DNA from: CAZSXS01 sp964611385
Lineage (GTDB): Bacteria; Bacillota; Clostridia; Lachnospirales; CAYPQA01
Length of the DNA stretch: 22,933 nucleotides
Assembly: GCA_964611385.1 (NCBI GenBank)
Contig: CAZSXS010000061.1
Coordinates: 1 to 22,933, forward strand
Reading direction: 5' to 3'
Part shown: one piece after another, positions 14,658-21,426 of the stretch
Numbering within the stretch: the first letter of the stretch is position 1
How the letters are laid out: each line of letters starts with the position of its first letter
Notes under the pieces: model-generated
Seen by the model: the letters and a program-made list of their open reading frames with translations, nothing else
Databases searched by the model: none
What the model was told of the DNA's origin: nothing
Position numbers and translations under genes: made by a program

Positions 14658-16185
14658 ATTCGTGGACGTAACCCTTTGATATCCGAACCGGATTTCCTTT
14701 ATTTACGCCATTCTTATCCATATCGGCAGCGGGTTCCTCCGTGCTGTCCAGCATTTCAATATAAGAAACTTGCTTGCCTTCCTTTATGTTGTAGTAAATA
14801 ACAAGCTTATCGTCATACAAATAAACCGAGTTTATAAATACGTCAATAATACGCTTTCTAAACTCCATATCCATGAGATCGCCTTTGCAAAAAGAGTTAA
14901 GCCATGAGACAATATCTTGCTTGGTATAGCGTATGGAAGTTGCGATCTTGAGCTTAGAAATGTCAATTTCCAAGTCTGTCTTTTGAAGCTCTAAATTTTT
15001 AATTGTTTCTTCTGATCGTTGAATCACAGCTTTTGAACTGGATTCAAGCATCATCTGAAAGCACTTGTCTATGTCTCTTTCGACTTTTTCAAGTCGTTTT
15101 TGCAGATCGCTTAGCTTCATGCTATTAAAATCCTTTTCGTACTCATCAACCACAGCCTGGGCAATCAACTCTATTCTTTCCGGGGTAAGCACGTAATCCA
15201 ACGTCTGTTCAACAACAAAAAACTCTAAAAAATCCTTCTTTTCATTCTTCTTTTTGCATTTACGGTATTTTTTTCTATTCAAACAGGAGTAATAATAAAA
15301 CCGATCACCACTTCTTCCGGTGCCGCAGTCACCAATTAGGTGTTCACCACAATATCCACAAAAGGCCTTGCCAAACAGAATATATTCCATGCGCGCCTTC
15401 TTAGTTCCTCCGGCTTTTTTGTTCAATGCCAAACGATCTTGAACCTTGTCAAATGTTTTACGATCAATGAGAGCGGGGCAAGCATCCTCAATAACAATGT
15501 CGTTCCAGGACATGATACCTATATATTTTTTTGATTTAAGGGCATCTTGCAGCGCCGTGGAACCGAAGGGCTTTCCATTTCGATTTCGAATACCCTTTGC
15601 GTTAAGGGCCTGGATGATTTCAGTTTTTGATACACCGTTTGCATATTGCTCAAATACCCATTGAATGAGTGGCGCTTTTTCCTCATCTGCTACAAGCCGT
15701 TTATCAACTACCTTATATCCGAGGGGAATTGTGCCGCCGATATATTGGCCTTTGAGCGCACTTTCCCGGTATCCTCTTTTAATCTTTTGGCTTAGCTCAA
15801 GGGAATAGTATTCAGCACTTGCTTCTAGCACGGCCTCAAGAATAACACCTTCCGGGCTGTCACTGATATTCTCAGTAGAGGACACAACCTTGACACCATG
15901 CTGCTTCAATTTGTGCTTGTAGATCGCACTGTCATAGCGGTTGCGGGTGAATCGGTCAAGCTTGTACACAATCACATACTGAAATTGCTTCTTTCGCGCA
16001 TCGGCAATCATGCGCTGAAAGTCGGGGCGTTCGTCCGTTCTGCCGGTCAAGGCACGATCAATATACTCACCAACGATAGTGATTTTCTCCCGCTCTGCAT
16101 ATGCGTAACAATCCCGTAATTGACCTTCTATACTTTGCTCTGTCTGTGAGCTACTTGAATATCTTGCGTATATTACAGCGTTCAT
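14656..16185 (-). CDS. Large serine recombinase (integrase)
   Basis: Site-specific recombinase that integrates or excises the element through a serine-DNA intermediate. 509 residues. The resolvase catalytic domain (1-150) has the nucleophile S10 in YARYSSSSQ, R8, and YKLDRFTRNRYD (74-85). A recombinase domain follows (about 165-260: GYKVVDKRLVADEE, NRNGKPF), then a zinc-ribbon domain with CGYCG and a second pair of cysteines near SCLNRKKYRKC (about 275-315), a long coiled-coil region (360-420) and a C-terminal tail. All expected domains are present, so it looks functional. Start set by AGGAGG upstream of the ATG at 16185. Its place at the element boundary next to prmA fits an integrase. No separate directionality factor is evident. 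Confidence 0.93.
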   Translation of the reverse strand: MNAVIYARYSSSSQTEQSIEGQLRDCYAYAEREKITIVGEYIDRALTGRTDERPDFQRMIADARKKQFQYVIVYKLDRFTRNRYDSAIYKHKLKQHGVKVVSSTENISDSPEGVILEAVLEASAEYYSLELSQKIKRGYRESALKGQYIGGTIPLGYKVVDKRLVADEEKAPLIQWVFEQYANGVSKTEIIQALNAKGIRNRNGKPFGSTALQDALKSKKYIGIMSWNDIVIEDACPALIDRKTFDKVQDRLALNKKAGGTKKARMEYILFGKAFCGYCGEHLIGDCGTGRSGDRFYYYSCLNRKKYRKCKKKNEKKDFLEFFVVEQTLDYVLTPERIELIAQAVVDEYEKDFNSMKLSDLQKRLEKVERDIDKCFQMMLESSSKAVIQRSEETIKNLELQKTDLEIDISKLKIATSIRYTKQDIVSWLNSFCKGDLMDMEFRKRIIDVFINSVYLYDDKLVIYYNIKEGKQVSYIEMLDSTEEPAADMDKNGVNKGNPVRISKGYVHE

Positions 16186-16220
16186 ATGTATTTACCTCCT
16201 AAAAATATTGCCAAAAGGTA

Positions 16221-16261
16221 AATCTAAGCTTATAATACTACTGAATCCAAAAGCTTAGATT
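16221..16261. repeat. Perfect 11-bp hairpin upstream of the recombinase
   Basis: AATCTAAGCTT (16221-16231) and AAGCTTAGATT (16251-16261) around a 19-base AT-rich spacer. It sits about 36 bases before the recombinase start and could be an operator or a leader hairpin. Confidence 0.45.
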
Positions 16262-16269
16262 AATTGAGA

Positions 16270-16310
16270 GGGCTTCAAGTAATTTGCAGATTACTTGAAG
16301 CCCATTTTTT
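16270..16310 (+). terminator. Rho-independent terminator reading rightward
   Basis: GGGCTTCAAGTAAT (16270-16283) and ATTACTTGAAGCCC (16290-16303), 14 bp perfect, 6-base loop, then ATTTTTT on the plus strand. There is no T-tract on the minus strand, although all neighbouring genes are on the minus strand. Confidence 0.6.
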
Positions 16311-16324
16311 ATAATCCAATCCAA

Positions 16325-16537
16325 TTATGTAATCCAAAACCCTAAAAGAGCAACAAAAGCGGCTATGGTCAAAATCTGAATCAAACAACCGCCGCCAGTG
16401 ACAGCTTTGAATACCATTCTTTTGGATTTTCGACGCCTTCCGGCTTTGGTAGTGGGTATACCCGTTGCCCGTGCAAATTTCTGCTTTGCCCAGGTTACAC
16501 CCAAAGCGCGCTTCCATGAAAACCCGCCTTTATTCAT
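16325..16537 (-). CDS. Small basic protein with C-terminal membrane segment, unknown function
   Basis: 70 residues. Residues 1-45 are strongly basic and include the run KAGRRRKSKR (36-45); then KAVTGGGCL and a hydrophobic segment of about 16 residues (LIQILTIAAFVALLGFW) that could span the membrane. The start has AGGGGAT upstream. An overlapping 80-residue frame (16275-16517) lacks a ribosome site and is less likely. It lies between the recombinase and the 18-codon ORF. I recognise its general type from clostridial mobile elements but not a function. Confidence 0.6.
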   Translation of the reverse strand: MNKGGFSWKRALGVTWAKQKFARATGIPTTKAGRRRKSKRMVFKAVTGGGCLIQILTIAAFVALLGFWIT

Positions 16538-16594
16538 ATAATCCCCTCATAATCTTACTATCATCATTCTTTTATTCTTTGTCTTCAAAGCTTT

Positions 16595-16651
16595 TTAAGA
16601 TGACAAAACAACAACGAGAGCAGCGCATGTAATGACTGTCATTTTTTTCAT
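16595..16651 (-). CDS. 18-residue hydrophobic peptide ORF
   Basis: Encodes MKKMTVITCAALVVVLSS, resembling a bare signal peptide or a tiny membrane peptide: positively charged start, then a hydrophobic core with one cysteine. The support is a strong ribosome site, AAAGGAG, 8 bases before the ATG, on the same strand as its neighbours. It is too short for similarity-based proof. Possible roles are a pheromone-like signal or a small membrane regulator or toxin; these are guesses. Confidence 0.45.
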   Translation of the reverse strand: MKKMTVITCAALVVVLSS

Positions 16652-16741
16652 TAGAAAATCTCCTTTGTTTTTAGTATGATTCAAAATAATTATTATTTAT
16701 TAGAATAATTGCACAAATAATAAAATATCAAATGTGAATTA

Positions 16742-17326
16742 TTATAATTTTCTTAATTTCAAATTTATAGAAGCACCAAAGCTTTTATCATTATATCCAC
16801 CATAGACACTGATATCATCTACGCACACATAACGATTATAGTTATCCTTCAACCAAGGTACAAGCGTACTGGGTATATTACCAATCATATTATCATTAAC
16901 ATAAACTCCAAAAGCTGGATTTCCTTCAAACAGACATTCACGTAATTCAGCATGTAATTCGTTTGCAAACTCATCTTCTCTATACTTTATTTTACGTAGC
17001 ATAGTTTGTCTGCTTTTTCGGCCTGTCTTAAATGTTACACCCTTCACTTTCAACTCTAAATACTCAAAATCAGAATCACTACGCTTAAAAGTGGTTTGTT
17101 TGTCCGCTTTGTCTTTATCAATAATTTCAAGGTTGAAAACATCATTAGGTTTACTAATCGAAAATTTCTTGTGCTTTCGATATCCCCAAAATGCTAGGCC
17201 AAAAGATAAGAGGACACCAATTAAAAAACTTGAAAAATCTCCATCTGCTATAAAACTAAACGAAGTAATAAAAAACATTAAGGATACTGCCCACAAAATT
17301 ATTGATCCTTTTTTAAATCTTTTCAT
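16742..17326 (-). CDS. Membrane protein with a HIRAN-like domain
   Basis: 194 residues. Two hydrophobic segments (about 9-26 and 31-48) form a hairpin anchor, followed by a short linker. Residues 88-192 resemble the HIRAN domain: VKGVTFKTGRKSRQ, then a charged LHAELRECLFEGNPAFGV region and YVNDNMIGNIPSTLVPWL, where the IGNIP turn corresponds to the GYIP of HIRAN proteins. Characterised HIRAN domains bind DNA ends or single strands, and stand-alone bacterial versions are of unclear use. It has its own promoter and sits beside the repressor in the lysogenic arm, where genes for superinfection exclusion or defence are often found; that role is inference. Confidence 0.6.
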   Translation of the reverse strand: MKRFKKGSIILWAVSLMFFITSFSFIADGDFSSFLIGVLLSFGLAFWGYRKHKKFSISKPNDVFNLEIIDKDKADKQTTFKRSDSDFEYLELKVKGVTFKTGRKSRQTMLRKIKYREDEFANELHAELRECLFEGNPAFGVYVNDNMIGNIPSTLVPWLKDNYNRYVCVDDISVYGGYNDKSFGASINLKLRKL

Positions 17327-17372
17327 AAAAATGAACCCCCTTTTTAAATTGTATACTTAGTAAACATTTCAA

Positions 17373-17401
17373 ATGATAACAAAATTATGTAAAAATATCA
17401 A
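17373..17401 (-). promoter_or_regulatory. Promoter of the HIRAN-like gene
   Basis: Minus strand TTGATA (17396-17401), 17-base spacer, TATCAT (17373-17378). Confidence 0.6.
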
Positions 17402-17419
17402 TACCAAAAAAGAGCAAAC

Positions 17420-17453
17420 AAAAATACCCTCATTAAAAATGAGGGTATTTTTT
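17420..17453. terminator. Terminator of the repressor gene
   Basis: AAAATACCCTCAT (17421-17433) pairs perfectly with ATGAGGGTATTTT (17439-17451) around a TAAAA loop; T-tracts are present in both directions. Confidence 0.8.
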
Positions 17454-17458
17454 ACTTT

Positions 17459-17962
17459 TTACATTGCTTTCACGGAACGCTCTTGTAAAGCTAATGATGT
17501 TTTTATTTTTTTCTCGTGATGCAATTCATTTCTGTAATTTTGAACTTCTTGCTCAATTTCATCATCGGTTAATTCTTGACTTACCTCATTGTTTGCTTCT
17601 TTGAGACTGCTTTCAGAAACCTTTTGAATAAATGACAAAACAGCATTCATTTCGTCCTCCTTCAAATTAACAAATGCATGTACTACATTCTTGGCTAAAT
17701 CGTTTAAGTGGTATTTTTCGGCAAGTCTTTCAATTTCTTCATTGATATCTTTTTTAAAGATTTCACCTTCGCCAAGACGTAACCAAGTCTCATTTACATT
17801 GAACTCACGGCAAATGTCAGAGATTATTCTGTCTGTTACATTTCTGTTACCTTTTTCTAAATTTGTTATGGTGCCACCAGTGACATTGAGTTTTGCACCA
17901 AAAGCTCTTGTTGTTAGACCTACCCTACTTCTTACAATTGATATTCTTTCATTTACACTCAT
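17459..17962 (-). CDS. XRE/CI-type phage repressor
   Basis: 167 residues. The N-terminal helix-turn-helix covers residues 5-65 (RISIVRSRVGLTTRAFGAKL, then VTGGTITNLEKGNRNVT, ending NETWLRLGEGEIF), as in Bacillota prophage repressors. The C-terminal half is charged and helical (ELTDDEIEQEVQNYRNELHHEKK) and shows no LexA-like peptidase Ser-Lys pattern, so induction would not be by self-cleavage. The start is the ATG at 17962, preceded by AGGAGGCGATATA; a 25-residue upstream extension has no ribosome site. Transcribed from 17982-18010 and divergent from the early operon, it most likely holds the lysogenic state by binding the repeats at 17996-18075. Confidence 0.88.
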   Translation of the reverse strand: MSVNERISIVRSRVGLTTRAFGAKLNVTGGTITNLEKGNRNVTDRIISDICREFNVNETWLRLGEGEIFKKDINEEIERLAEKYHLNDLAKNVVHAFVNLKEDEMNAVLSFIQKVSESSLKEANNEVSQELTDDEIEQEVQNYRNELHHEKKIKTSLALQERSVKAM

Positions 17963-17981
17963 TATATCGCCTCCTAAAATA

Positions 17982-18010
17982 AATATACCACAGTTTGATT
18001 TCTCTGTAAA
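17982..18010 (-). promoter_or_regulatory. Repressor promoter
   Basis: Minus strand TTTACA (18005-18010), 17-base spacer, TATATT (17982-17987). One operator-like half site lies inside the spacer, which fits autoregulation. Confidence 0.75.
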
Positions 18011-18075
18011 CAATTTTTCCAAAAAAAGCATTGACAATGATTTCTAAGTATGCTAGTATGATTTCAAAGAAATCA
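17996..18075. promoter_or_regulatory. Operator region: three phased TGATTTC sites
   Basis: TGATTTCT at 17996, TGATTTCT at 18038 and the perfect palindrome TGATTTCAAAGAAATCA at 18059-18075. The starts are 42 and 21 bases apart, close to whole helical turns. Each of the first two sites matches the palindrome at 12 of 17 positions. One lies in the repressor promoter, one in the early promoter and one at the early transcript start. Confidence 0.7.
18031..18059 (+). promoter_or_regulatory. Early (lytic-side) promoter
   Basis: TTGACA (18031-18036), 17-base spacer ending TGC (extended -10), TAGTAT (18054-18059). It drives the rightward operon. Confidence 0.8.
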
Positions 18076-18104
18076 ATTAAGATTGCTTAGAAGGAGGCGA
18101 TTAC

Positions 18105-18263
18105 ATGGGAAACGAAACAAAACTTAAATACCTTGAGCTGATTGAGAATAAAAAAGGCTTTGAAAATTTGGCAAAGCTTTCATCACATCAATTGGAGCGC
18201 GTAATGGGGTACATAGAAGGCATGGTGGCAGCAAATTCTTCAAAGGAAGCAGCAACGGCTTAA
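18105..18263 (+). CDS. Small helical protein in the Cro position, unknown function
   Basis: 52 residues from an ATG with a textbook AAGGAGGCGATTAC site. Sequence features: LKYLELIENKKGFENLAKL (7-25) and SSHQLERVMGYIEGMVAA (26-43), both predicted helical, with an Ala-rich tail. It is the first gene of the early operon, where many phages encode Cro, but no helix-turn-helix of the Cro type is recognisable. Its leader overlaps the operator palindrome, so it is the gene most directly controlled by the repressor. Confidence 0.75.
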   Translation: MGNETKLKYLELIENKKGFENLAKLSSHQLERVMGYIEGMVAANSSKEAATA

Positions 18264-18457
18264 AGCAAAGTCAATAAATCATCAGTGCGAACACTTGGGG
18301 GTGGGTTGGTTAAACCCCCACATAAGCGATTATAGCCTTTTGTTGGGTGGCTACCAAACAGAAACAAAAGCAGATTAACAACAGTGGGCTTAAGATTTCT
18401 CAATTTAACACACAACAAATAGAAAGTCAAAATGGATAACCCAAAGGAGCAGGATAA
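18264..18457 (+). other. Non-coding leader with a GGGGGT hairpin
   Basis: No gene is visible. TGGGGGT (18297-18303) can pair with ACCCCCA (18315-18321) around an 11-base loop; no T-tract follows. It lies between the first and second early genes. Confidence 0.35.
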
Positions 18458-18709
18458 ATGGAAAAATTTGTTCAAGTGGGGGTTTTCGCCTTGCGGAGTC
18501 CGCAGGGCGAATTTCTTCCATCGGTACCATTGTACATAAAGGCCACGGATGCAGTAAAGACCAGCGAATCAAGCGGGTTAAGCGTGGCCGAGGAAATTAC
18601 AGAAACGTCAAGAGACGTAGCTAGGCTGTTTGCCGAGAAGCATAAACAGTACATTGAGGGCGTGAATTCGGAAAAACGGAAGCAGGGGAGCCGGAGGGCT
18701 GAGGTGTGA
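18458..18709 (+). CDS. Small phage-type protein, unknown function
   Basis: 83 residues, ATG preceded by AAGGAG at 8 bases. The N-terminal half is beta-like (KFVQVGVFALRSPQGEFLPS then VPLYI) and the C-terminal half a charged helix (VAEEITETSRDVARLFAEKH). I do not recognise a family with a known role. It belongs to the rightward early operon. Confidence 0.65.
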   Translation: MEKFVQVGVFALRSPQGEFLPSVPLYIKATDAVKTSESSGLSVAEEITETSRDVARLFAEKHKQYIEGVNSEKRKQGSRRAEV

Positions 18710-18734
18710 GCATAATAGGAGGGAGAAGCTTGAA

Positions 18735-18941
18735 ATGAAAACGCCGATCAAGATTCACAATGATGTAATCACAGCTAAAAGAGCGATGGATAAACTTGAA
18801 ATAGAATTCAGAGGCGATGGGTATGAAACAAAAAGGATATCGCCCATAGGTTTTTACCTGGTGCTTGATGATGGAAAGGTTCATTTTTATTGGGAAAAGG
18901 GTGTTATTTATCAAGAGATTAAGGAGAATGAAGATCTATGA
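18735..18941 (+). CDS. Small phage-type protein, unknown function
   Basis: 68 residues. The ATG is 12 bases after AGGAGG, a wide but usable gap. Content is mixed alpha/beta: KRAMDKLEIEFRGDGYETKR then ISPIGFYLVLDDGKVHFYWE. Its stop overlaps the start of the next short frame (CTATGA). No known domain seen. Confidence 0.6.
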   Translation: MKTPIKIHNDVITAKRAMDKLEIEFRGDGYETKRISPIGFYLVLDDGKVHFYWEKGVIYQEIKENEDL

Positions 18942-19055
18942 CTTATAACGAATTTGCTCAGAAGCAGAGCTTGCCATATGAAGCAAAATGATACGGATTA
19001 TTGCATTAAAAAGATACAAGAAGCCGAATGCAAAGGCAAGACCAAGGGGATGTGA
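18938..19055 (+). pseudogene. Possible frameshifted remnant of a small gene
   Basis: A start overlapping the previous stop (ATGA) encodes MTYNEFAQKQSLPYEAK and then stops at 18991. Immediately afterwards another frame reads NDTDYCIKKIQEAECKGKTK up to a stop at 19055, just before the next ribosome site. The MTYNEF..KQSLP start resembles the N-termini of phage proteins from this neighbourhood. One indel would join the two parts into a protein of about 38 residues; alternatively only the first short peptide is made. Confidence 0.35.
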
Positions 19056-19057
19056 AT

Positions 19058-19798
19058 ATGAAGCATATAGCAAGTGTCAGTTTTGGGAAAGACAGTTTAG
19101 CAATGCTTATAACCATGATAAACAAAGGAGATCCTCTTGATGAAGTCGTGTTTTACGACACAGGTATGGAATTTCAAGCAATATATGACATACGGGACAG
19201 AATAAAGCCGATTCTTGCTTCCAAAGGTATTACATACACAGAGCTAAAGCCAGATTACGCATTTGAATACAAGATGTTTGAAAAGCCTGTACAAGAGAGA
19301 AGCGGAGGCAATCATAACGGGTATTCATGGTGTGGGGGAGTATGTCGTTGGGGTACAACCGACAAATTACAAGCACTTGACCGATATGCCAAAAAACACA
19401 ATGCGATTATGTACGTTGGCATAGCGGCAGACGAATTAAAAAGAATTGAAAAAGAGCGCAAGCCTTATAAATTACTTCCGCTTGTTACATGGGGAATGAC
19501 AGAAAAGCAATGTTTAGAGATATGTTATAAAAATGGATAAAGTTGGAATGAAAGCGGCATTAGATTATATGACATCTTAGACCGTGTCTCATGTTGGTGT
19601 TGCGGGAACAAAAACTTGAAAGAACTTAAAAATATATACAAACATTTACCCGATTATTGGCAAAGGTTAAGAGTGTTGCAATCAAAAACGAGACGACCCA
19701 TGAAAGGAAACGGTAAAAGCGTATTCGAGCTGGAAATACGATTTAAAAAGGAAATGGAGAATGAGCAAAATGCTATTCAAATGCAAATTGAATATTGA
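19058..19798 (+). pseudogene. PAPS-reductase-like phage protein interrupted by an in-frame stop
   Basis: Reads as one frame of 246 codons with a single TAA at codon 161 (19538-19540). The first part has the PP-loop SFGKDSLAM (8-16), FYDTGMEFQ (32-40) and GYSWCGGVCRWGT (88-100); the frame continues after the stop with SWNESGIRLYDILDRVS, CWCCGNKNLKELKNI and YWQRLRVLQ, all typical of the C-terminus of the phage phosphoadenosine-phosphosulfate-reductase-like ATP pyrophosphatase family. The stop probably replaces an aromatic codon (TTT/TAT to TAA needs one or two changes). The start is the ATG at 19058 with AGGGG upstream. Members are proposed to modify nucleic acids or nucleotides using sulfur or ATP; the role here is unknown. 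A 160-residue truncated product would lose the second Cys cluster. Confidence 0.8.
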
Positions 19799-19970
19799 AC
19801 ATGAGGTAATTGTATCGGCAGACAGCAAGGGAGAAGCCGAAAACGAGGTATTTGCAACGATAGCGGATGACATAGCGGTAGGTAATATCCCACTAGATAT
19901 ATATCCGCCAACGCCGGACAGCGCAAGGCAGCCTATGCTTGTACAGGTGGATGTTGAACCATACAAATAG
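19770..19970 (+). CDS. Small phage-type protein, unknown function
   Basis: 66 residues from the ATG at 19770 (GGAG 10 bases upstream), or 69 from the ATG at 19761, which is too close to that site. It overlaps the end of the preceding reading frame by 29 bases. Content: LNIEHEVIVSADSKGEAENE then a short helix, a Pro-rich IYPPTPDSARQP stretch and a final strand. No function recognised. Confidence 0.6.
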   Translation: MLFKCKLNIEHEVIVSADSKGEAENEVFATIADDIAVGNIPLDIYPPTPDSARQPMLVQVDVEPYK

Positions 19971-19981
19971 GGAGGAAATCA

Positions 19982-20380
19982 ATGAACATTAGCACATTAA
20001 TGAAGGAAGTGCATCAAAATGCCGTAGATCATGGCTGGTGGGATACGGAAAGGAGTCTGCCGGAAGTACTCATGCTTTGCGTATCCGAATTGTCGGAGGC
20101 ATTGGAGGCATATAGGGACGGAGAACTAGATTTTTACTTGAAATGCAAATGTCACGACACAAGAAGCAACTGTAATGATAAGTACGATGGATGCCAACAC
20201 GGAGATAACAAAGGGTGTAAGGAAGGAAAACCCGAAGGGATAGCCGTAGAACTTGCCGACTGCATTATACGCATTTTGGACTATTGTGGACACGCCGGTA
20301 TTGACATTGAGGCCGTAATAGCGGCCAAGCATGAATACAACAAGACAAGGCCATACAGACACGGAAACAAGAAATGTTAA
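19982..20380 (+). CDS. MazG-like NTP pyrophosphohydrolase with a Cys/His-rich insert
   Basis: 132 residues, all-alpha NTP pyrophosphatase superfamily (MazG/dUTPase type), hydrolysing (d)NTPs to the monophosphate and pyrophosphate. The metal-binding pattern is intact: E36-x2-E39 in SELSEALEAYRDGE and E90-x2-D93 in GIAVELADCIIRILDY. Between the two helices lies an unusual insert (about 52-85) with five cysteines (C55, C57, C64, C71, C79) and histidines H58 and H73, which looks able to bind zinc. The start has GGGAGG upstream. Phage-borne versions are thought to adjust nucleotide pools or lower ppGpp; this is family knowledge, not shown here. Confidence 0.8.
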   Translation: MNISTLMKEVHQNAVDHGWWDTERSLPEVLMLCVSELSEALEAYRDGELDFYLKCKCHDTRSNCNDKYDGCQHGDNKGCKEGKPEGIAVELADCIIRILDYCGHAGIDIEAVIAAKHEYNKTRPYRHGNKKC

Positions 20381-20401
20381 GCGGGGGAAGGTGGGGGAAT
20401 C

Positions 20402-20602
20402 ATGTTTGAATTTGCTGCATCAGCGTTTTGGATGATGTGTGGAATTCTATGTATCTTGGTTATTTTATTCATCATCATAGCTATTATCAATTGGGCTTTA
20501 AAGGACTTTCAAACAGAAAAGGGTAATGCCGCAAGGGGAAATAAGGATGAGCCAATAGATATACCAAGATTCAATAAGAATGGGATAAGAAAGGAGAAAT
20601 GA
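20402..20602 (+). CDS. Small single-pass membrane protein
   Basis: 66 residues. One long hydrophobic segment (about 5-33, MCGILCILVILFIIIAIINW at its core) followed by a charged cytoplasmic tail rich in Lys, Asp and Asn. Purine-rich GGTGGGGGAATC precedes the ATG. It lies in the early operon between the NTP pyrophosphatase and the radical SAM gene; no function recognised. Confidence 0.6.
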   Translation: MFEFAASAFWMMCGILCILVILFIIIAIINWALKDFQTEKGNAARGNKDEPIDIPRFNKNGIRKEK

Positions 20603-20609
20603 AGCGGTA

Positions 20610-21365
20610 ATGAAGCCTATATATGAACCAAAAGGCAGGGCAAAAGAGTATAGTGAAGAAATCAAAGGGGAGTTTTATAGTAACTATGCCCTTAATATTT
20701 ATACGGGATGTACTCATAGGTGTAGCTATTGTTATAGTCCGTTGGTTTTAAAGCGTAACAGATTGGATTTTTTTATTGATGTAGAGCCTAGGGCGAATAT
20801 CGTTGAAGCTACTAAAAAACAGCTTGCAGCGGATTTTAAAGGGATAACGGGTAAAAGCATATTCCTGTGCTTTACATGTGATCCGTTCCCGATGGGGCGT
20901 GACCAGACTGCTACATATCAAATTATTGAAGCGATCAAAAACAGTGGGAATCATGTAAGCATTTTAACCAAGGGAAACCCGGACACGGAACAGCTATCAA
21001 AGCTGCTAGATAGCAATGATAAGTTCGGAGTAACAATCTCCTGTGGTGAAATAGCGGCCATAAGATACGAACCGGACGCGAATAGCGTATACGCAAGGGT
21101 AAGATATCTAGCGTGGGCAAAAGAACAGGGGATCAAAAATTTTGTATCATGTGAGCCAGTGCTAGAGCCTGAGTTCATCTATTTTATGATTGAAAACTAC
21201 AGCGATTTTATTGACCAATTTAGAGTTGGAAAACTGAATTATTTTGAGGATAAGCTAGGAATCAATATAGATTTGAAAGAATTTGGTAAAAAATGCGAAG
21301 AGTTACTCATACAGAAGGGCAAAAGCTACTTAATAAAGGAAGACCTTCGGAAAATTAAGAAGTGA
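20610..21365 (+). CDS. Radical SAM protein, SPL-like
   Basis: 251 residues. The cluster-binding motif is C34-x3-C38-x2-C41 (YTGCTHRCSYCYSP), followed by LCFTCDPFP and NHVSILTKGNP. This layout (GCTHRCSYCY then CDPYQP-like) is that of the spore-photoproduct-lyase-like radical SAM group, which is common in clostridial phages with no established function there. It should bind a 4Fe-4S cluster and cleave S-adenosylmethionine. The ATG at 20610 is 13 bases beyond AAGGAG; a closer ATG runs straight into a stop. Probably the last gene before the structured region at 21427. Confidence 0.85.
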   Translation: MKPIYEPKGRAKEYSEEIKGEFYSNYALNIYTGCTHRCSYCYSPLVLKRNRLDFFIDVEPRANIVEATKKQLAADFKGITGKSIFLCFTCDPFPMGRDQTATYQIIEAIKNSGNHVSILTKGNPDTEQLSKLLDSNDKFGVTISCGEIAAIRYEPDANSVYARVRYLAWAKEQGIKNFVSCEPVLEPEFIYFMIENYSDFIDQFRVGKLNYFEDKLGINIDLKEFGKKCEELLIQKGKSYLIKEDLRKIKK

Positions 21366-21426
21366 GGCATTCAAGGAGATCAATTACATCGAAAAGGGGA
21401 TGCCGTTCTAATGGCAACGAAGGAAA

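Noticed and set aside
16275..16517. 80-codon minus-strand frame overlapping the small basic protein
   Set aside because: No ribosome site, and it runs through the terminator hairpin; the 70-codon frame has both a ribosome site and a sensible hydrophobic segment.
18439..18543. Alternative frame starting MDNPKEQDKW, overlapping the 83-residue protein
   Set aside because: No ribosome site of its own; AAGGAG fits the ATG at 18458 and the alternative frame loses composition sense after a few codons.
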